Below, in pieces: positions 33,311 through 44,995 of a stretch of 64,000 bases of DNA; position 1 is the stretch's first letter; each line of letters begins with the position of its first letter. A model generated the notes under the pieces. That model was not told the origin of the DNA. It saw only the letters and a program-made list of their open reading frames with translations, and did not search any database. The DNA is from Haematobia irritans (Eukaryota > Arthropoda > Insecta > Diptera > Muscidae): contig NC_134399.1 of the NCBI RefSeq assembly GCF_050003625.1, positions 38,332,671-38,396,670 of the forward strand, written 5' to 3'. The translations under genes and the position numbers were made by a program.

Positions 33311-35002
33311 TTCATCAGCGCCAATAGGCGGATATGCTAACCAGGAGTAAAGTTTAAATCACGAAAAGCCCTGGAAAATCAAAAACGTCAAAAGATTTAC
33401 ACTGATGGAAACTTGGACACCTCTTGAGACGTTTGCTACATGAACTTAACATATTACAATTAACCTCTCATAAATGGACACCTCTCAAATGTGAACAAAA
33501 TTTAGACAACCGTGGTTATTCATTTCTCGGGGGTTCCACAATATATATAGGGTTCAATATACTTTATTATAAATTTGAAAAAAAAAAATGTGAATTGAAA
33601 TTTGAAATTTTTTCATTAGACCTTTGAAAAATTCGGACAAAATTCCGTGTTGCACGGTGTTATCAACTATTTATGATATCTAGAAACATGTACTCTAATC
33701 TGTCGTAAAGCTTTGATCAGCAATACAGGAGAGCAAAGGCCATGCATGTGAATCTTTGAGGCATCCATTAAAACACAATACACAAACAAGAGCGATAATT
33801 GTTAAATGGTTGCATGCATGATGGCCAAAGCAAACATCACAAATCATCGTCATCATCATCGTCGTCAATATGCAACAGCAGCCATCATCTCACCATTCAG
33901 TGAGGCAACCATCCAATCGACCAACATTAATTGCAACAAACACTAATGAGTAATTTTCAAGTAGTTTAAATATTTACACAATTGTAATTTGCCCAAACAA
34001 AAAGAGAGCATGAATGGACATTTGTTTGCATAGTCCCGGCCGCCACTTGGGAGTGTATGGATGGATGGATGCCAGCACAAGGTCGGGAAGGGTAAAAGAG
34101 CTGTGCAAACATCCGACAAGAATCTATTGTCAACCATTAATAATTTTCGACAGTGAATAATAATAGAGGAGTGAGGAGAATGTAGTAGAGCTGTTAGCAT
34201 CTGTTATTATTCCAAACAAATCAAAACAAGTGCATCAATAGTACGAACTTAGGATTCATTACCACCACCACCATATACCTTGAATCTTGTATCCTTAGAG
34301 TACGACCGACCGAGAAGATCCCATAGACAGTATTCAACAACAACAACAACAATGAGTACACAAATCTTTCTAAATTGAAACTGTGGCAGCGGTTGAGTAT
34401 ATCCAATTGAGGAGGCAAAGTAGCATGAGGGTTGCGTACACTGCAGCGGTGTGGTGAAACAAATGGGAAAATGATACACTTTATTTTTACGCATTCTACA
34501 CAATCATAAAACAACAAATTGCCACATAAATATGGGGTGGTTTGCCACGTAATAGATTTTATTTTCCCCCTTTTGTTTTTTTTTTGATTTCTCAAAGGTA
34601 ATTCCTGGTCGTAGCATTGCAAAGAGGTTTATCGCCGTAATATCATACCACCAGATACTCTCTATGGGGCATAGAAGCAACAGTGCATAGATGAATGCCA
34701 CAACCAGCACTGACGACGCGAACGTCAATGTGCAACAGCTTTTTTGGTGTGCCTTTTCCTCCTTTGTATCCTGATAATAAGTACAACGAAAATTTATGAG
34801 GATTATGCGGAATATAACTACCCCATGCTGGTACATAGGCAATAACAGGTACTACAGTAAGATCCAGAACGGAAATGGAAATTAACGAATTAATTGTACG
34901 CTATTCTCGGCCCAAAAGTATCGGATTTCATATGGCCGATCGGATTGTATTTTAAATTTAAGGGCATAGACATCGCCTTATCAGACAACTTTAGCCACTC
35001 CA
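33311..35002. other. Unique non-coding DNA
   Basis: No gene was recognised. 33780-34860 is repeat-poor, moderately GC-rich, and carries short CAT/GTC and CAA runs (33846-33870; 34338-34352), a texture common in large introns of developmental genes. Frames of 80-130 codons on the minus strand (33943-34842) overlap one another and show no domain, so they are not called. Confidence 0.45.
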
Positions 35003-35842
35003 CACGCAAAAAAAATAATTCTTTCCTCCCAAACGAAATTTTAAACAAAGTTCGTTTCTCATTTGATTTTCGCTGTAAGGAAGTGTATTTGGAAGAAAAG
35101 TATATACTTTTTGTGATAAACGTTTATTCTTTTCCAGGATGTAAAAACAATTTCATAAAGACAAAGTCAAAAAAAAAAACATTGTTTTCTTGCTAATTGC
35201 ATTTTCCCTCACATCTTTCTCACATCCACGAGGTTTTTTAGTTCTTAACACCTTTTCCTGTAATACCAACAATGTAGAAGAAATTATACGATTTTATAAA
35301 TTTTGTAAGCCAACACACTAACCACTGAGCTATGTACCTGTTATGGTCATCAATAGATAAATATCCATATAAGTTATATTTATATAGTATAGCTTGCGGC
35401 GCCCACAAAGTGTATTTAACAGAAACAAACATTTAGTTTGGCACCGTGGAGCAGTGGTTGCTACGTCCGACTTGCATGTCAGGGGTCGACCCCTGCTTCG
35501 ACCAAAGTTTTTTTTTGTTTTTTTTTTTTTTACATATATTCCAGATATGTTCGGAAGATTCCGAAAAAATGTTCAACATTACATTGTAGTATATTAAATT
35601 TTGAACTGTAAAATGTGTCTTATTAAAGACTTAAAGTCAGAAAAGAACAGTGTTTGATATAAACGAAATGGACTGTGTTGTTATTTCAAAAATAACTTAT
35701 TTTATTGAAAAAATAAAAAAATTGTAACAAACGAATTTTTTTGGTGATAAAAGTTTAACATTTTCGAAGCAATTCAAAAAACTCTAAAAAAAAAGAAAAA
35801 CGTTTTCGGTACACGTTTTCCAAACGTTTTTTTCTTTGCGTG
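35003..35842. mobile_element. Family T element 1 (carries tRNA-like modules)
   Basis: The ends CACGCAAAAAAAATAATTC and (complement) CACGCAAAGAAAAAAACG are flanked by CA on both sides (35001-35002; 35843-35844). It aligns over its whole length, in inverse orientation, with the copy at 53940-54840. It holds a SINE-like tRNA module at 35439-35504 and the remnant of a second module on the minus strand at 35301-35339. It has no transposase. Confidence 0.78.
35439..35504 (+). other. tRNA-like module in element T1
   Basis: It reads GGCACCGTGGAGCAGTGG, TTGCTACGTC, a hairpin CTTGCATG, then GGGTCGACCCC and TGCTTCGACCA. The overall plan (A-box-like, anticodon-like arm, B-box-like) is that of a tRNA of about 66-74 nt, and it resembles the SINE head. 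Acceptor pairing is poor, so it is tRNA-derived; isotype not assignable. Confidence 0.6.
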
Positions 35843-35859
35843 CAGTAACAATATACATT

Positions 35860-35955
35860 GGAAAATCGTACCTAGGTTTCAAATTGTAGGGGGGCTAATT
35901 TTTTCTGGAGGGAGCTAAGCCCTTCCCCCATAGGCCTTTCTACGGGCATGGGCAT
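35860..35955. repeat. hAT-like F end fragment
   Basis: It contains GGGGGGCTAATTTTTTCTGG, GGGAGCTAAGCCCTTCCCCC and AGGCCTTTCTACGGGCATGG, the complement of the left end of element F at 3003. It directly follows T1. The opposite end was not found. Confidence 0.6.
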
Positions 35956-36331
35956 AAAGAACAAATAGTCAAAAAAGATCAAAATGCGTTTTTTTTTTGT
36001 ATGGGGAAAATTTTTTTGCCTCAGAAATGTTGTTTTATGGCCAAACTAAAATGCGAATTAGATATACAATGTCCGAGAAAATAACACGGTTGCGACAAAC
36101 CATTACGCGTTAATCATTCCAAAATAATAGTTTGCTCTTGAGATATACTACTCATATCACAAAAGAAAAAATATAATTCTGTTATTGAAGACATTTCAAT
36201 TAATAATTAATTAGGTTTTTAATAATAAAGACAAAAACATTTTTTGGTACATATTGAATTGTACGACAATTTTAAACAACGTAAATTCCAAACCACCTAA
36301 ATTGAAAACATTGGATTTAATAAGAAAGATT

Positions 36332-36620
36332 ACACTGAAAAAAATATTGTCGTGAAGCCAAAGATTTTATATCCTTAAAATACGAATTCGAATTTTGTTT
36401 AGGATAGAATATGGATTTCTCTGATATAAAGTTTTTTCCTTGTCCAAAATCTTAGAAACTTTTCAGTGAAGTCGTTTTGTCCTTATAGTTAAGTGATTCT
36501 ACTTAAAATTGGGTACTCTAACATAAAAAAAAATTTGATTTACTAAGGTCAACTTGGCTTACTTGAAACATATCATAATTTTTACTTGAAGTGGGAAACA
36601 GAATAGAATCAATTAGAAAA
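36332..36620. repeat. Family B fragment
   Basis: It begins TA/CACTGAAAAAAATATTGTCG at 36334 and follows B through AAGTCGTTTTGTCCTTATAG and AGGTCAACTTGGCTTA, then loses the second half. It is non-coding. Confidence 0.65.
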
Positions 36621-36911
36621 AAATACACTTGCGACAAAAATGTTTTTGTTCAACGTCCAATTATAACATTTTGCTCTTGAAACATGTTTGAGGTGATCAT
36701 ATTCCTACTCTGCGTGTGCTAGTTGTGGGGAATCCAAATAACCGGTTGTTTTGAAAATTCGGTTGTTGGTTTATCCGGGTTATTATTTTGCTCAAAACCG
36801 GGTTAAACAGAAAATATAAAAATTAGTGAAAATTAGTTTTAAATACTCATTTTATTAAAAAAAAAAACAAAGAACTTACAATTCCTTGTAATAAAATGAA
36901 AATTTAAATCA

Positions 36912-37910
36912 AAACAAGTAAGGAAACTCTAAAGTTGGGCCGGGCCGACTATATTATATTATATGCACCACTTGTAGAGCCACATTTTCGATACCATATC
37001 AAATCCGTCAAATGTGTTTGGTGCTATATATAAACTTTATGTTCCCATGTACATATATTTAAATCTGACTCGATCTGGACAAAATTTGTTAGACTTATGT
37101 TTAGTTAAAATTTAAGTGGGCTAATGCACTGGGGTGGAAGAAAATGTTAGTAAATAAATATGGGAAACATTGTAATCTGAAGGATTTTTTTAGGCAACAT
37201 TGCAAAAGTGTATTTAAAATTTATCGGTCGATAGATATGTATTAGATGTATAGGAAAATTGGAGTAATTTTTACAAGTTTTCGACTAAGCCATGTCATTT
37301 TTATAAGGAAAATGTGGATATTTTGGCCAATTTTGCCGAAATCACAAAAAACATATATATGGGAGTTATATCTAAATCTGAACCGATTTCAACCAAATTA
37401 GGCGTGCAAAACTACAATGTTAATTCTATTCCCTGTGCAAAATTTAAAGTAAATTAGGGCAAAACTCTGGCTTCTGGGGCAATATCGGGCGAAAGATATA
37501 TATGGGAGCCTTAACTAAATCTGAACCGATTTCAACCAAATTCGGCACACTTTACGGCACTATCAATTGCACTTCTTGTGCAAAATTTAAAGTAAATCAG
37601 GCTGAAATTCTGGCTTCTGGGGCCATATTAGTAAATATTGGGCGAAAAATATATATGGGAGCTATATCTAAAACTTAACCGATTTCTTCCAAAATCAATA
37701 GGATTCTATTCTGACCTAAAATACATACTTGTGCCAAATTTGAAGTCGATTGGACTAGACTTTGATTACAAACATGTGTTCACAGACAGACTGACATGGC
37801 TAGATCGACTCAGGGGCCGACCCTGAACAATATTGCCAAAGACACCATATGTCTATCTCGTCTCCTTCTGGGTGTTGCAAACATATGCACGGTGTGGCGC
37901 AGGGTATAAT
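36912..37910. mobile_element. Family K repeat
   Basis: It runs from AAGTAAGGAAACTCTAAAG and GGGCCGGGCCGACTATATTA to GTGTGGCGCAGGGTATAATA. It shows the same reiterated GGGAGCTATATCTAAA / CTGAACCGATTTC modules as the copy at 11469, and GACAGACTGACATGGCTAGA near the right end. It lacks the SINE present in that copy. At 37914-37940 a TTAACCCTTTCACTACCG block resembles one piggyBac-like end without a visible partner. Confidence 0.7.
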
Positions 37911-37996
37911 AAGGATTAACCCTTTCACTACCGAAATAAACCTAACGTTAAAAACAATAATTTTTCTTCTATCTTTACTTGTACTAACAGCATATA

Positions 37997-39481
37997 CACT
38001 GAAAAAACAGTGAACCCACCAGGAAGAAAACATTTAGTTAATTTTAGAAAATTTTTAATATTTTTAGAAAATTTTAACTAAACAGTATTACAAACGCTGA
38101 CATCACGCCGATATCACAAAAATAAGTAAATATTTTTCGACAATTCAAGAAAATTTATTATACATAATTATTTTTTTCCACTTATTAAAGAAAATTTTGT
38201 AGTTTGAGAGACATTTGAGTTCAAAATTGCAAGAATTTCTTTAGTGACAATCGAAGTTCATGATGGTCCAAGCAAGAAGAGCAGCGTATCAAAATTTTGC
38301 TCGCGCATCGCGAAAATCCGAGCTACTCGCACGCAAAGCTGGCAAAATCGCTAAAAGTTGCCAAATCAACCGTTACAAATGTAGTTAAAGTGTTTGGGGA
38401 ACGTTTGTCGACAGCCGGAAGTCTGGATCGGGGGGAAATCGAAAACCGGAAGCCGCTGAGACGACAAAGAGAGTTGCCGGTTGTTTCAAGCGAAACCCTA
38501 ACATCTCTCTCCGAGATGCCGCAAATAAGCTGGGTGTATCGTCTATAACCGTGCATCGAGCCAAAAAACGAGCCGGACTATCGACTTACAAAAAGGTAGT
38601 GACTCCAAATCGCGATGATAAACAAAATACGACGGCCAAAGCGCGATCCCGGAGGCTGTACACGACGATGCTGACGAAGTTTGACTGCGTGGTAATGGAC
38701 GACGAAACCTACGTCAAAGCCGACTACAAGCAGCTTCCGGGACAGGAGTTTTATACGACAAAAGGAAGGGGAAAGGTAGCAGATATTTTCAAGCACATAA
38801 AACTGTCAAAGTTCGCAAAGAAATATCTGGTTTGGCAAGCCATCTGTACCTGTGGCTTGAAAAGCAGCATTTTCATAGCTTCCGGGACTGTCAACCAAGA
38901 AATTTACGTGAAAGAGTGTTTGAATAAACGTCTGCTGCCTTTCCTGAAGAAACACGGTTGTTCCGTATTATTTTGGCCGGATTTTGGCATCTTGCCATTA
39001 CGGTAAAAAGGCCATGGAGTGGTACGCCGCCAACAACGTGCAGGTGGTTCCCAAGGACAAGAACCCTCCCAACACGCCAGAGCTCCGCCCAATTGAGAAA
39101 TACTGGGCTATTGTCAAGCGGAACCTAAAGAAGACCAGAAAAACTGCTAAGGACGAGCAGCAGTTCAAGGCAAACTGGCTTTCTGCGGCGAAGAAGGTGG
39201 ACAAGGTGGCTGTACAAAATCTGATGGCAGGTGTCAAGCGTGAGACCCGGCAATTCGGATTTGGAAAAGCGAAAGCCTAACTGAATATTTTTCCTGAATT
39301 TTATACTAATTGAACTTGAAAAAGAAATTTAATTTGATTTTTTAAATAAACGATTTCGCCGATTTACACGCGTTTTCCCTTGACCAAAATTTGACCGCAT
39401 CACCCTTTATATAATAATTCCATGAACTAAGACAAAGTTAAATTGGCTTTAGTGAAATACAGTGTTCACTTTTTTTGAGTG
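37997..39481 (+). mobile_element. DD37E Tc1/mariner-type transposon
   Basis: The ends are CACTGAAAAAACAGTGAAC and (complement) CACTCAAAAAAAGTGAACAC, with TA on both sides (37995-37996; 39482-39483). At 1485 bp the length is normal for a complete element. The transposase gene occupies about 38262-39280. Spacing between the second catalytic Asp and the Glu is 37 residues after correcting one frameshift, which is the DD37E arrangement known from insects. An internally deleted derivative is at 13136-13642. Confidence 0.92.
38262..39280 (+). pseudogene. DD37E transposase, frameshifted
   Basis: The N-terminal helix-turn-helix region reads SKQEEQRIKILLAHRENP and SYSHAKLAKSLKVAKSTV. A frame change near 38435-38445 leads to NISLRDAANKLGVSSITV and HRAKKRAGLSTYKKVV. 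The first catalytic Asp is in VVMDDETYVKADY, and the second is in LFWPD at about 38972. One extra T there shifts the frame away from ASCHYGKKAMEWYAANN. The Glu is in PNTPELRPIEKYWAIVK. The start codon is also out of frame with the first block. At least three frame changes make it inactive, but all catalytic residues remain. Transposase would cut and rejoin the element ends in the nucleus. Confidence 0.93.
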
Positions 39482-39612
39482 TAGAACAAAGATTATTATT
39501 TTGAGGACCTACCTCAGTTACTTCAAGAGCTATATGAGTTTTTTTTTTTGTTTACTTGATGCTTGAATTGTCACCAAATGAGCTTGCGAAAATAAGTACT
39601 ATTTACTCTGAT

Positions 39613-40587
39613 CCAGGGAAATCAACAATAATTGATTGGTATGCAAAATTCAAGCGTGGTGAAATGAGCACGGAGGACGGTGAACGCAGTGGACGCCCGA
39701 AAGAGGTGGTTACCGACGACAACATCAAAAAAATCCACAACATGATTTTGAATGACCGTAAAATGAAGTTGATCGAGATAGCAGAGGCCTTAAAGATATC
39801 AAAGGAACGTGTTGATCATATCATTCATCAAAGTTTGGATATGCGGAAGCTCTGTGAAAAATGGGTGCCGCGCGAGCTCACATTTGACCAAAAACAACAA
39901 CGTGTTGATGATTCTGAGCGGTGTTAACTCGTAATACATCCGAGTTTTTCCGTCGATATTTGACAATGGATGAAACATGGCTCCATCACTACACTCCTGA
40001 GTCCAATCGACAGTCGGCTGAGTGGACAGCGACCGGTGAACCGTCTCCGAAGCGTGGAAAGACTCAAAAGTCCGCTGGCAAAGTAATGGCCTCTGTTTTT
40101 TGGGATGCGCATGGAATAATTTTTATCGATTATCTTGAGAAGGGAAAAACCATCAACAGTGACTATTATATGGCGTTATTGGAGCGTTTGAAGATCGAAA
40201 TCGCGGCAAAACGGACCCATATGAAGAAGAAAAAAGTGTTGTTCCACAAGTCATGGAGGACGATGGCAAAAATTCATGAATTGGGCTTCGAATTGCTTCC
40301 CCACCCACCGTATTCTCCAGATCTGGCCCCAGCGACTTTTTCTTGTTCTCAGACCTCAAAAGGATGCTCGCAGGGAAAAAATTTGGCTGCAATGAAGAGG
40401 TGATCGCCGAAACTGAGGCCTATTTTGAGGTGAAACCGAAGGAGTACTACCAAAATGGTATCAAAAAATTGGAAGGTCGTTATAATCGTTGTATCGCTCT
40501 TGAAGGGAATTATGTTGAATAATAAAAACGAATTTTGACAAAAAAAAGTGTTTTTTTTTGTTAGACCGGGGACTTATCAGCCAACCT
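39613..40587 (+). pseudogene. Irritans-type mariner, 5' truncated
   Basis: It starts abruptly at CCAGGGAAATCAACAATAAT (residues STIIDWYAKFKRGEMSTEDG) and lacks the left inverted repeat and about 40 N-terminal codons. The first catalytic Asp (TMDETWLHHYTPES) is present. The region of the second Asp is deleted (VLFHKSWRTMAKIH lacks the DNAPCH motif), and a one-base loss near 40330 shifts the third. The right inverted repeat (AGACCGGGGACTTATCAGCC) is retained at 40563-40587. It is of the DD34D Himar group. Confidence 0.93.
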
Positions 40588-40715
40588 AGATAGATAGAAA
40601 TTTCATTGAAATACAGAAACCCGGTTAACCCTTTGTAAAAAACCGGGTTTCGCAATTCCAATTTTTTCGGTTTGCATAATTGAATCCGGTTAACCGGTGT
40701 AGGTTTTGAACACTC

Positions 40716-43124
40716 TAGCTGGTAGGTTACTCTTGCATTAGGCGCTATTATATTCCTCAATAATTTTTTTGCGTTATTAACTATTAACTACAACTACAAA
40801 AATCGGATATGAACAAACAAATTTTCGATAGATTTATTAATTTTAAACTCACATTTACGAAATTTTTACTTATCATAAAAGCAAAAATGAACTAAGAGTA
40901 AAGAAAAAACCATTGGCGCCAAATCATTATCATATTAACCACGTCGCAGTTCATTTTTACCATTTTTTGAGAAGTGTACGAAGATGTTCTTGCGCCTGAG
41001 TTAACATTAAATAAGTGGCTTTTTTCTGTGTAATAATTCATTTGAAAGAAAATAAATTTTTAGAATTGGTACCTTGGATCATTCTCCTTTCAAGCTCTAA
41101 CGAAATGTACCAAAATATATAATTCCATTCTTGATTTTAGTACAATTTTTGGTTTAGAGTTTCTCCTTAAATTATACATACATTATGTGTACAAATAATT
41201 TTTTATTAAACAAATTTCATTTGAAATGTTTTAATCGAAAATTTCAATTTAAAATTTTCAATATAAGCTTATTTTCTTTAGCACCAAATGTGTATATCCT
41301 GAATACGTAAAATACTATGCAACCCTGTGCTTTTCATATGGTATAAGTTATTCACAATAAACTACTATTGTGAATCAAGGAAACTTTGTTTTATAAAAAT
41401 TCGACTGGCAAAATGGACAAAATTTATAATTCATTATTTGTATACACTTATGCATTTGTTTGGAAACTTAAAAATCTATACTCGTATTATCCCTTGTCAA
41501 TCATAATGCATAAGTCGTTTTATGTCGACCTAAAGTACTTTCACTTATTCTATTTGCTGTTTTTATTTTCAATTTCCCACAAGCGAAAAACAAGAAAAGG
41601 AAAAATCAAGACTTTAAGCAATCGAAAAAAAATGCAGGTACTTTTCAGTTCACTAGCACTTACTCACCCATGTAGGTAGGAAGAGACAAGTTTTACAAAC
41701 CAGTGGCTGCTTTAATACGTTTCTGGGTTAACATATTGTCGGGGTAGTTATTGCACGAAGCGACAACAAAAAATCACCCTCTTGAATTTAACGCCATAAT
41801 TTTATTCACATATTGCGGTCCCCATGCAGTTCATTTAAACTTATTTCCTACCAAATACCCGAAATAGAACTTAGGTACACTTTTGGGAACCATATAAAGT
41901 ACGCCCCAACCACCTCACCTATGTTTTGCCATCAAATTTACTGGTAACATCATGCGGCAACAACCTGCGGCAGACGACAACACGGCATGAAAATTGCCGC
42001 TACTTTGCCAGCATCTCACGTCACACAGGGCAATAAAAGAACAGTATGTTTGACCGACCAAATGTCAGAGGGGAGGGGGGCGGAAGGACGTGGCATCATG
42101 GGACAACAAGTGTAATGGATAACAAATGAGATGATGTGGTGTGGGTGAGGGTTTTAGATGGAAAACATGCGTAACAAACACAAGCACGAGAACAGGTTAC
42201 CCACGAGCACGGCTAGAATGAAGGAAAGCATTAAGGAAAGATGCATTAAACACATTAGCCAGGGTTATAACCTTGCTCCTTTCTTATTTGGATGTGAGCA
42301 GCAATGATGGTGGTAGTGACAAGAGCACATTTAGCGGCAAGCCGAAGTGGAAAGAGGAAAGGGGGCGCACAGAATATTATGATTTATTTTTATTACAGCG
42401 GGTGTTTTACGTGGCGAGCCAACCTTGAAGCCTTAACACACAAACCAAAAGCCATGGAAAAGGCAAGAGTGGCAGCAGCAGTACGGGTATCAGCATCACC
42501 ATCGACTGATAAGCACTTGCTACCCATCCTACTCGAAGTTGTTAATTCGATGGGTGGATTTGCACTTGTTACCGATGCGGCGGCACAAGTTGCCGTTGTT
42601 GCTATCATCCTTTTTGAGCCTTTTGCTTTCATTTATTGGTATTGCCTGGGAATTCCTTTGGGATTGTCTAACAAATTGTGTACATTCATAGCCATAAAAA
42701 ACGATTGTGGCTCTACAAGTTCCCTTTCGTATGAGCACTACTGGCAATATCTGCCACAGACTCATTGTCGCCGCCATGGTATGAATCAACTACAGTGGTT
42801 TGCTGGGTCCGATTATTAAGTAGGCCAAAACTCATGAAACTTCAAACGGGATAAAAGGTAAAATATTAAAATCCAGAAATATGACATTTAAGGCACATTT
42901 TCTTTAATACAAGGACATTAATTTATTAATGAAATAGTTTTTAAATTAAATAAAGATTTTTGGGATGTTATATCTCTAATTTAAAGTTTTTCTGAAATCA
43001 AGATAATATTTTTTTACTTTCACAAGAGAACACGGTTTCCTACTACAAAAAATTATTTGCCTATTTTTAGGCGTCACAATTGTCCGTTTGAGAATGAAAA
43101 GACTCAAAATTATAGTATTGAACA
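40716..43124. other. Unique non-coding DNA
   Basis: Few repeats are seen. 41900-42830 is more GC-rich and gives a 171-codon plus-strand frame (42304-42819), but it has no domain, and the opposite strand is also open over part of it. It is better explained by base composition or a conserved non-coding segment. No splice-bounded acj6 exon was found here. Confidence 0.45.
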
Positions 43125-44006
43125 CTGAAAAAATGTTGTCGTGAGGCCAAAGATTTCATGTCCTTAAAATACGAATGAGATGTTCTTCAACATTTTATTT
43201 AAAGACGTTTTATACTTGAAACATAATATAATATCTTGAAGTCGAGTCTGAATTTGAAAATTTAAGTCGTTGTTGACACGTTTTTAGAGGACTCTAATAG
43301 CACATGAGGAAAAAAAAGCAGAAAAAATAACGAATAAAATAAAATTCGTTTCCTACACTGAAAAAAATATTGTCGTGAGGTCAAAGATTTCATGTCTTTA
43401 AAATACGAATACAAATTTTGCTTAGCATTGATGACGCATTTCTATAAAATAAAGTTATTTTCCTTGTCCAAAAGTCGATAAACTTTTCAATGAAGTCGTA
43501 TTGTCCTTATAATTAAGTGATTTGACTTAAAAATGGGTATCTTAACTTGAAAGAAAAAATTTATAGGCTAAGATCAACTTGACTTTAATAATTCAGAAAA
43601 ATTCTTTAAAATTAATGAAATTGTCTTTAAATTTGTTGTCTTTTTGCATCTTGACTACAAAGCAAAAAATCGTTCAAATATATGATGTTTTTCAAAACTT
43701 TATTTTAAAGAAGTTTTTTACTTCAAACATAGCATAATTTCTACTGGAAGTCGAGTCCTAATTTGGAAAATAAAGTTGCCGTTAACTCGTTTTTAAAGGT
43801 CTTTGATAGCATATGAAGGAAAAAAGCTGAGAAAGCGAAAAACTAAATTTGCTTCCTAGAAGCAAGTACACAAAACCTAAATTTAAAAGAGAATTGTGTC
43901 TTAAAAGTATCCTTACTTGTATTCTCCGCTTCTTTGGCTCGGAATCAATACCAAATTTTTTAAAGTAAAGACAAAATCTTTGGAACCGAGTATGCTTTTT
44001 TTTGTG
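43125..44006. mobile_element. Two family B copies, one inserted next to the other
   Basis: A partial B runs 43125-43355 (AACACTGAAAAAATGTTGTCG to TTCGTTTCCTA). A complete B follows at 43356-44006 (TA/CACTGAAAAAAATATTG to GTATGCTTTTTTTTGTG/TA). The second copy enters the first at a TA (43354-43355). Interiors are alike but not identical. They are non-coding. Confidence 0.78.
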
Positions 44007-44028
44007 TAGTACCACGTACGCAAAAATT

Positions 44029-44995
44029 TAATTGATCCAATTAAAAAATTAATTGATACTATTAATTTTTGTTTCAATTAAAAAATTTGTTGAATTAATT
44101 AAATTTTTAATTGAATATTTTTAAAACTCAATTAAGATTTTCATTGGAAAAGTGTTCGTGAAATGTTTTTCTGTGCGGATGTATGAAATTTTGTTCTAGC
44201 TGTCAAATGCGTAATAATGAACCGATTTCACGATATCTCTAAACCATACTTCTAAACCAAAAAACTGTCGCGTGAGAGTGTGAATACACACAAAAAAATT
44301 TCACGAAAATTTTTCCAATTAAAATTTTAATTGAGTTTTAAAAAATATTCAATTAAAAATTTATTTGATTCAACAAATTTTTTAATTGAAACAAATTGAA
44401 ATCAATCACAAAAATAATAGCATCAATTAATTGGAACAATTAACTTTTTAATTGACCTTCAATTAATTTTTTAATTGATACTATCATTTCTGTGATTGAA
44501 GACATTTCAATTAAAAATTAAGTGGATCAATTAATTTCGTGATTGAATCAGAAAAATTTTTTGTGTGTACATACAATTTTTTTCTGATTCAATCACAAAA
44601 TTAATTGATCCAATCAATCACGAAAATAATAGTATCAATTTTTACAGTTTTAATTGGTCACAAAATCAGATACTTGATTAAAAAATTAATTGATTAGTAG
44701 TAAAATTCAAATTTTTTAATTGATTCAATTAAAAAAATAATTGATATTGATTGCAAAACTCAATTAATTTTTCATTAAAAACGTTGCTATTTTCAATCAC
44801 TTTCGATTTAGTGTTTTCAATTTGATTAAAAAATTAATTGTCTGAAATAAATGTTTAATTAAAAATTAAAAACATTGCCATTTTTTTTAACTGACTTAGT
44901 CTTCGAGTTTTATTAAAAAGTCGATGGTATCAATTGATTTTTTAATTAAAAATGTTCAAATGTTTAATCATTGACGTAATTAACTAACTAATTGC
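44029..44995. repeat. Cluster of three family A elements
   Basis: A partial copy lies at 44029-44178. A short-form complete copy lies at 44287-44567 (TA at 44285-44286 and 44568-44569). A long-form partial copy begins at 44574 (CAATTTTTTTCTGATTCAAT) in the opposite orientation, separated from the previous one by only CATA. Short form and long form share ends but differ inside. Confidence 0.7.

Larger units (their letters stand above)
36744..40715. mobile_element. Family L shell (CCGGTT ends) filled with other elements
   Basis: The left end (AACCGGTTGTTTTGAAAATT, then CCGGGTTAAACAG and AATTAGTGAAAATTAGTTTT) and the right end (40618-40712; AAACCCGGTTAACCCTTTG, GGTTAACCGGTGTAGGTTT) match the two ends of the L copy at 60300-61660. 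Between them lie a K element, the DD37E transposon and a truncated mariner. This reads as one L copy with three later arrivals, though an assembly of separate fragments is possible. Confidence 0.5.

Noticed and set aside
33840..33870. CRISPR-like short repeats (CATCATCATCGTCGTC)
   Set aside because: Simple trinucleotide repeat with no spacer structure, in a eukaryotic genome.
34221..34842. Overlapping minus-strand frames of 84-133 codons
   Set aside because: Three frames overlap in different phases, none with a domain; at most one could be real and none has support.
35439..35504. Functional tRNA gene
   Set aside because: A-box-like and B-box sequences are good, but the acceptor stem does not pair properly and the unit is repeated inside mobile elements, so it is tRNA-derived.
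37914..37940. Complete piggyBac-like element starting at TTAACCCTTTCACTACCG
   Set aside because: No matching right end with TTAA was found nearby, so only a fragment can be claimed.
42304..42819. 171-codon plus-strand reading frame
   Set aside because: No domain, mixed composition, overlapping open frames on the other strand, and no promoter or splice context. Length alone is not enough in this GC-richer patch.
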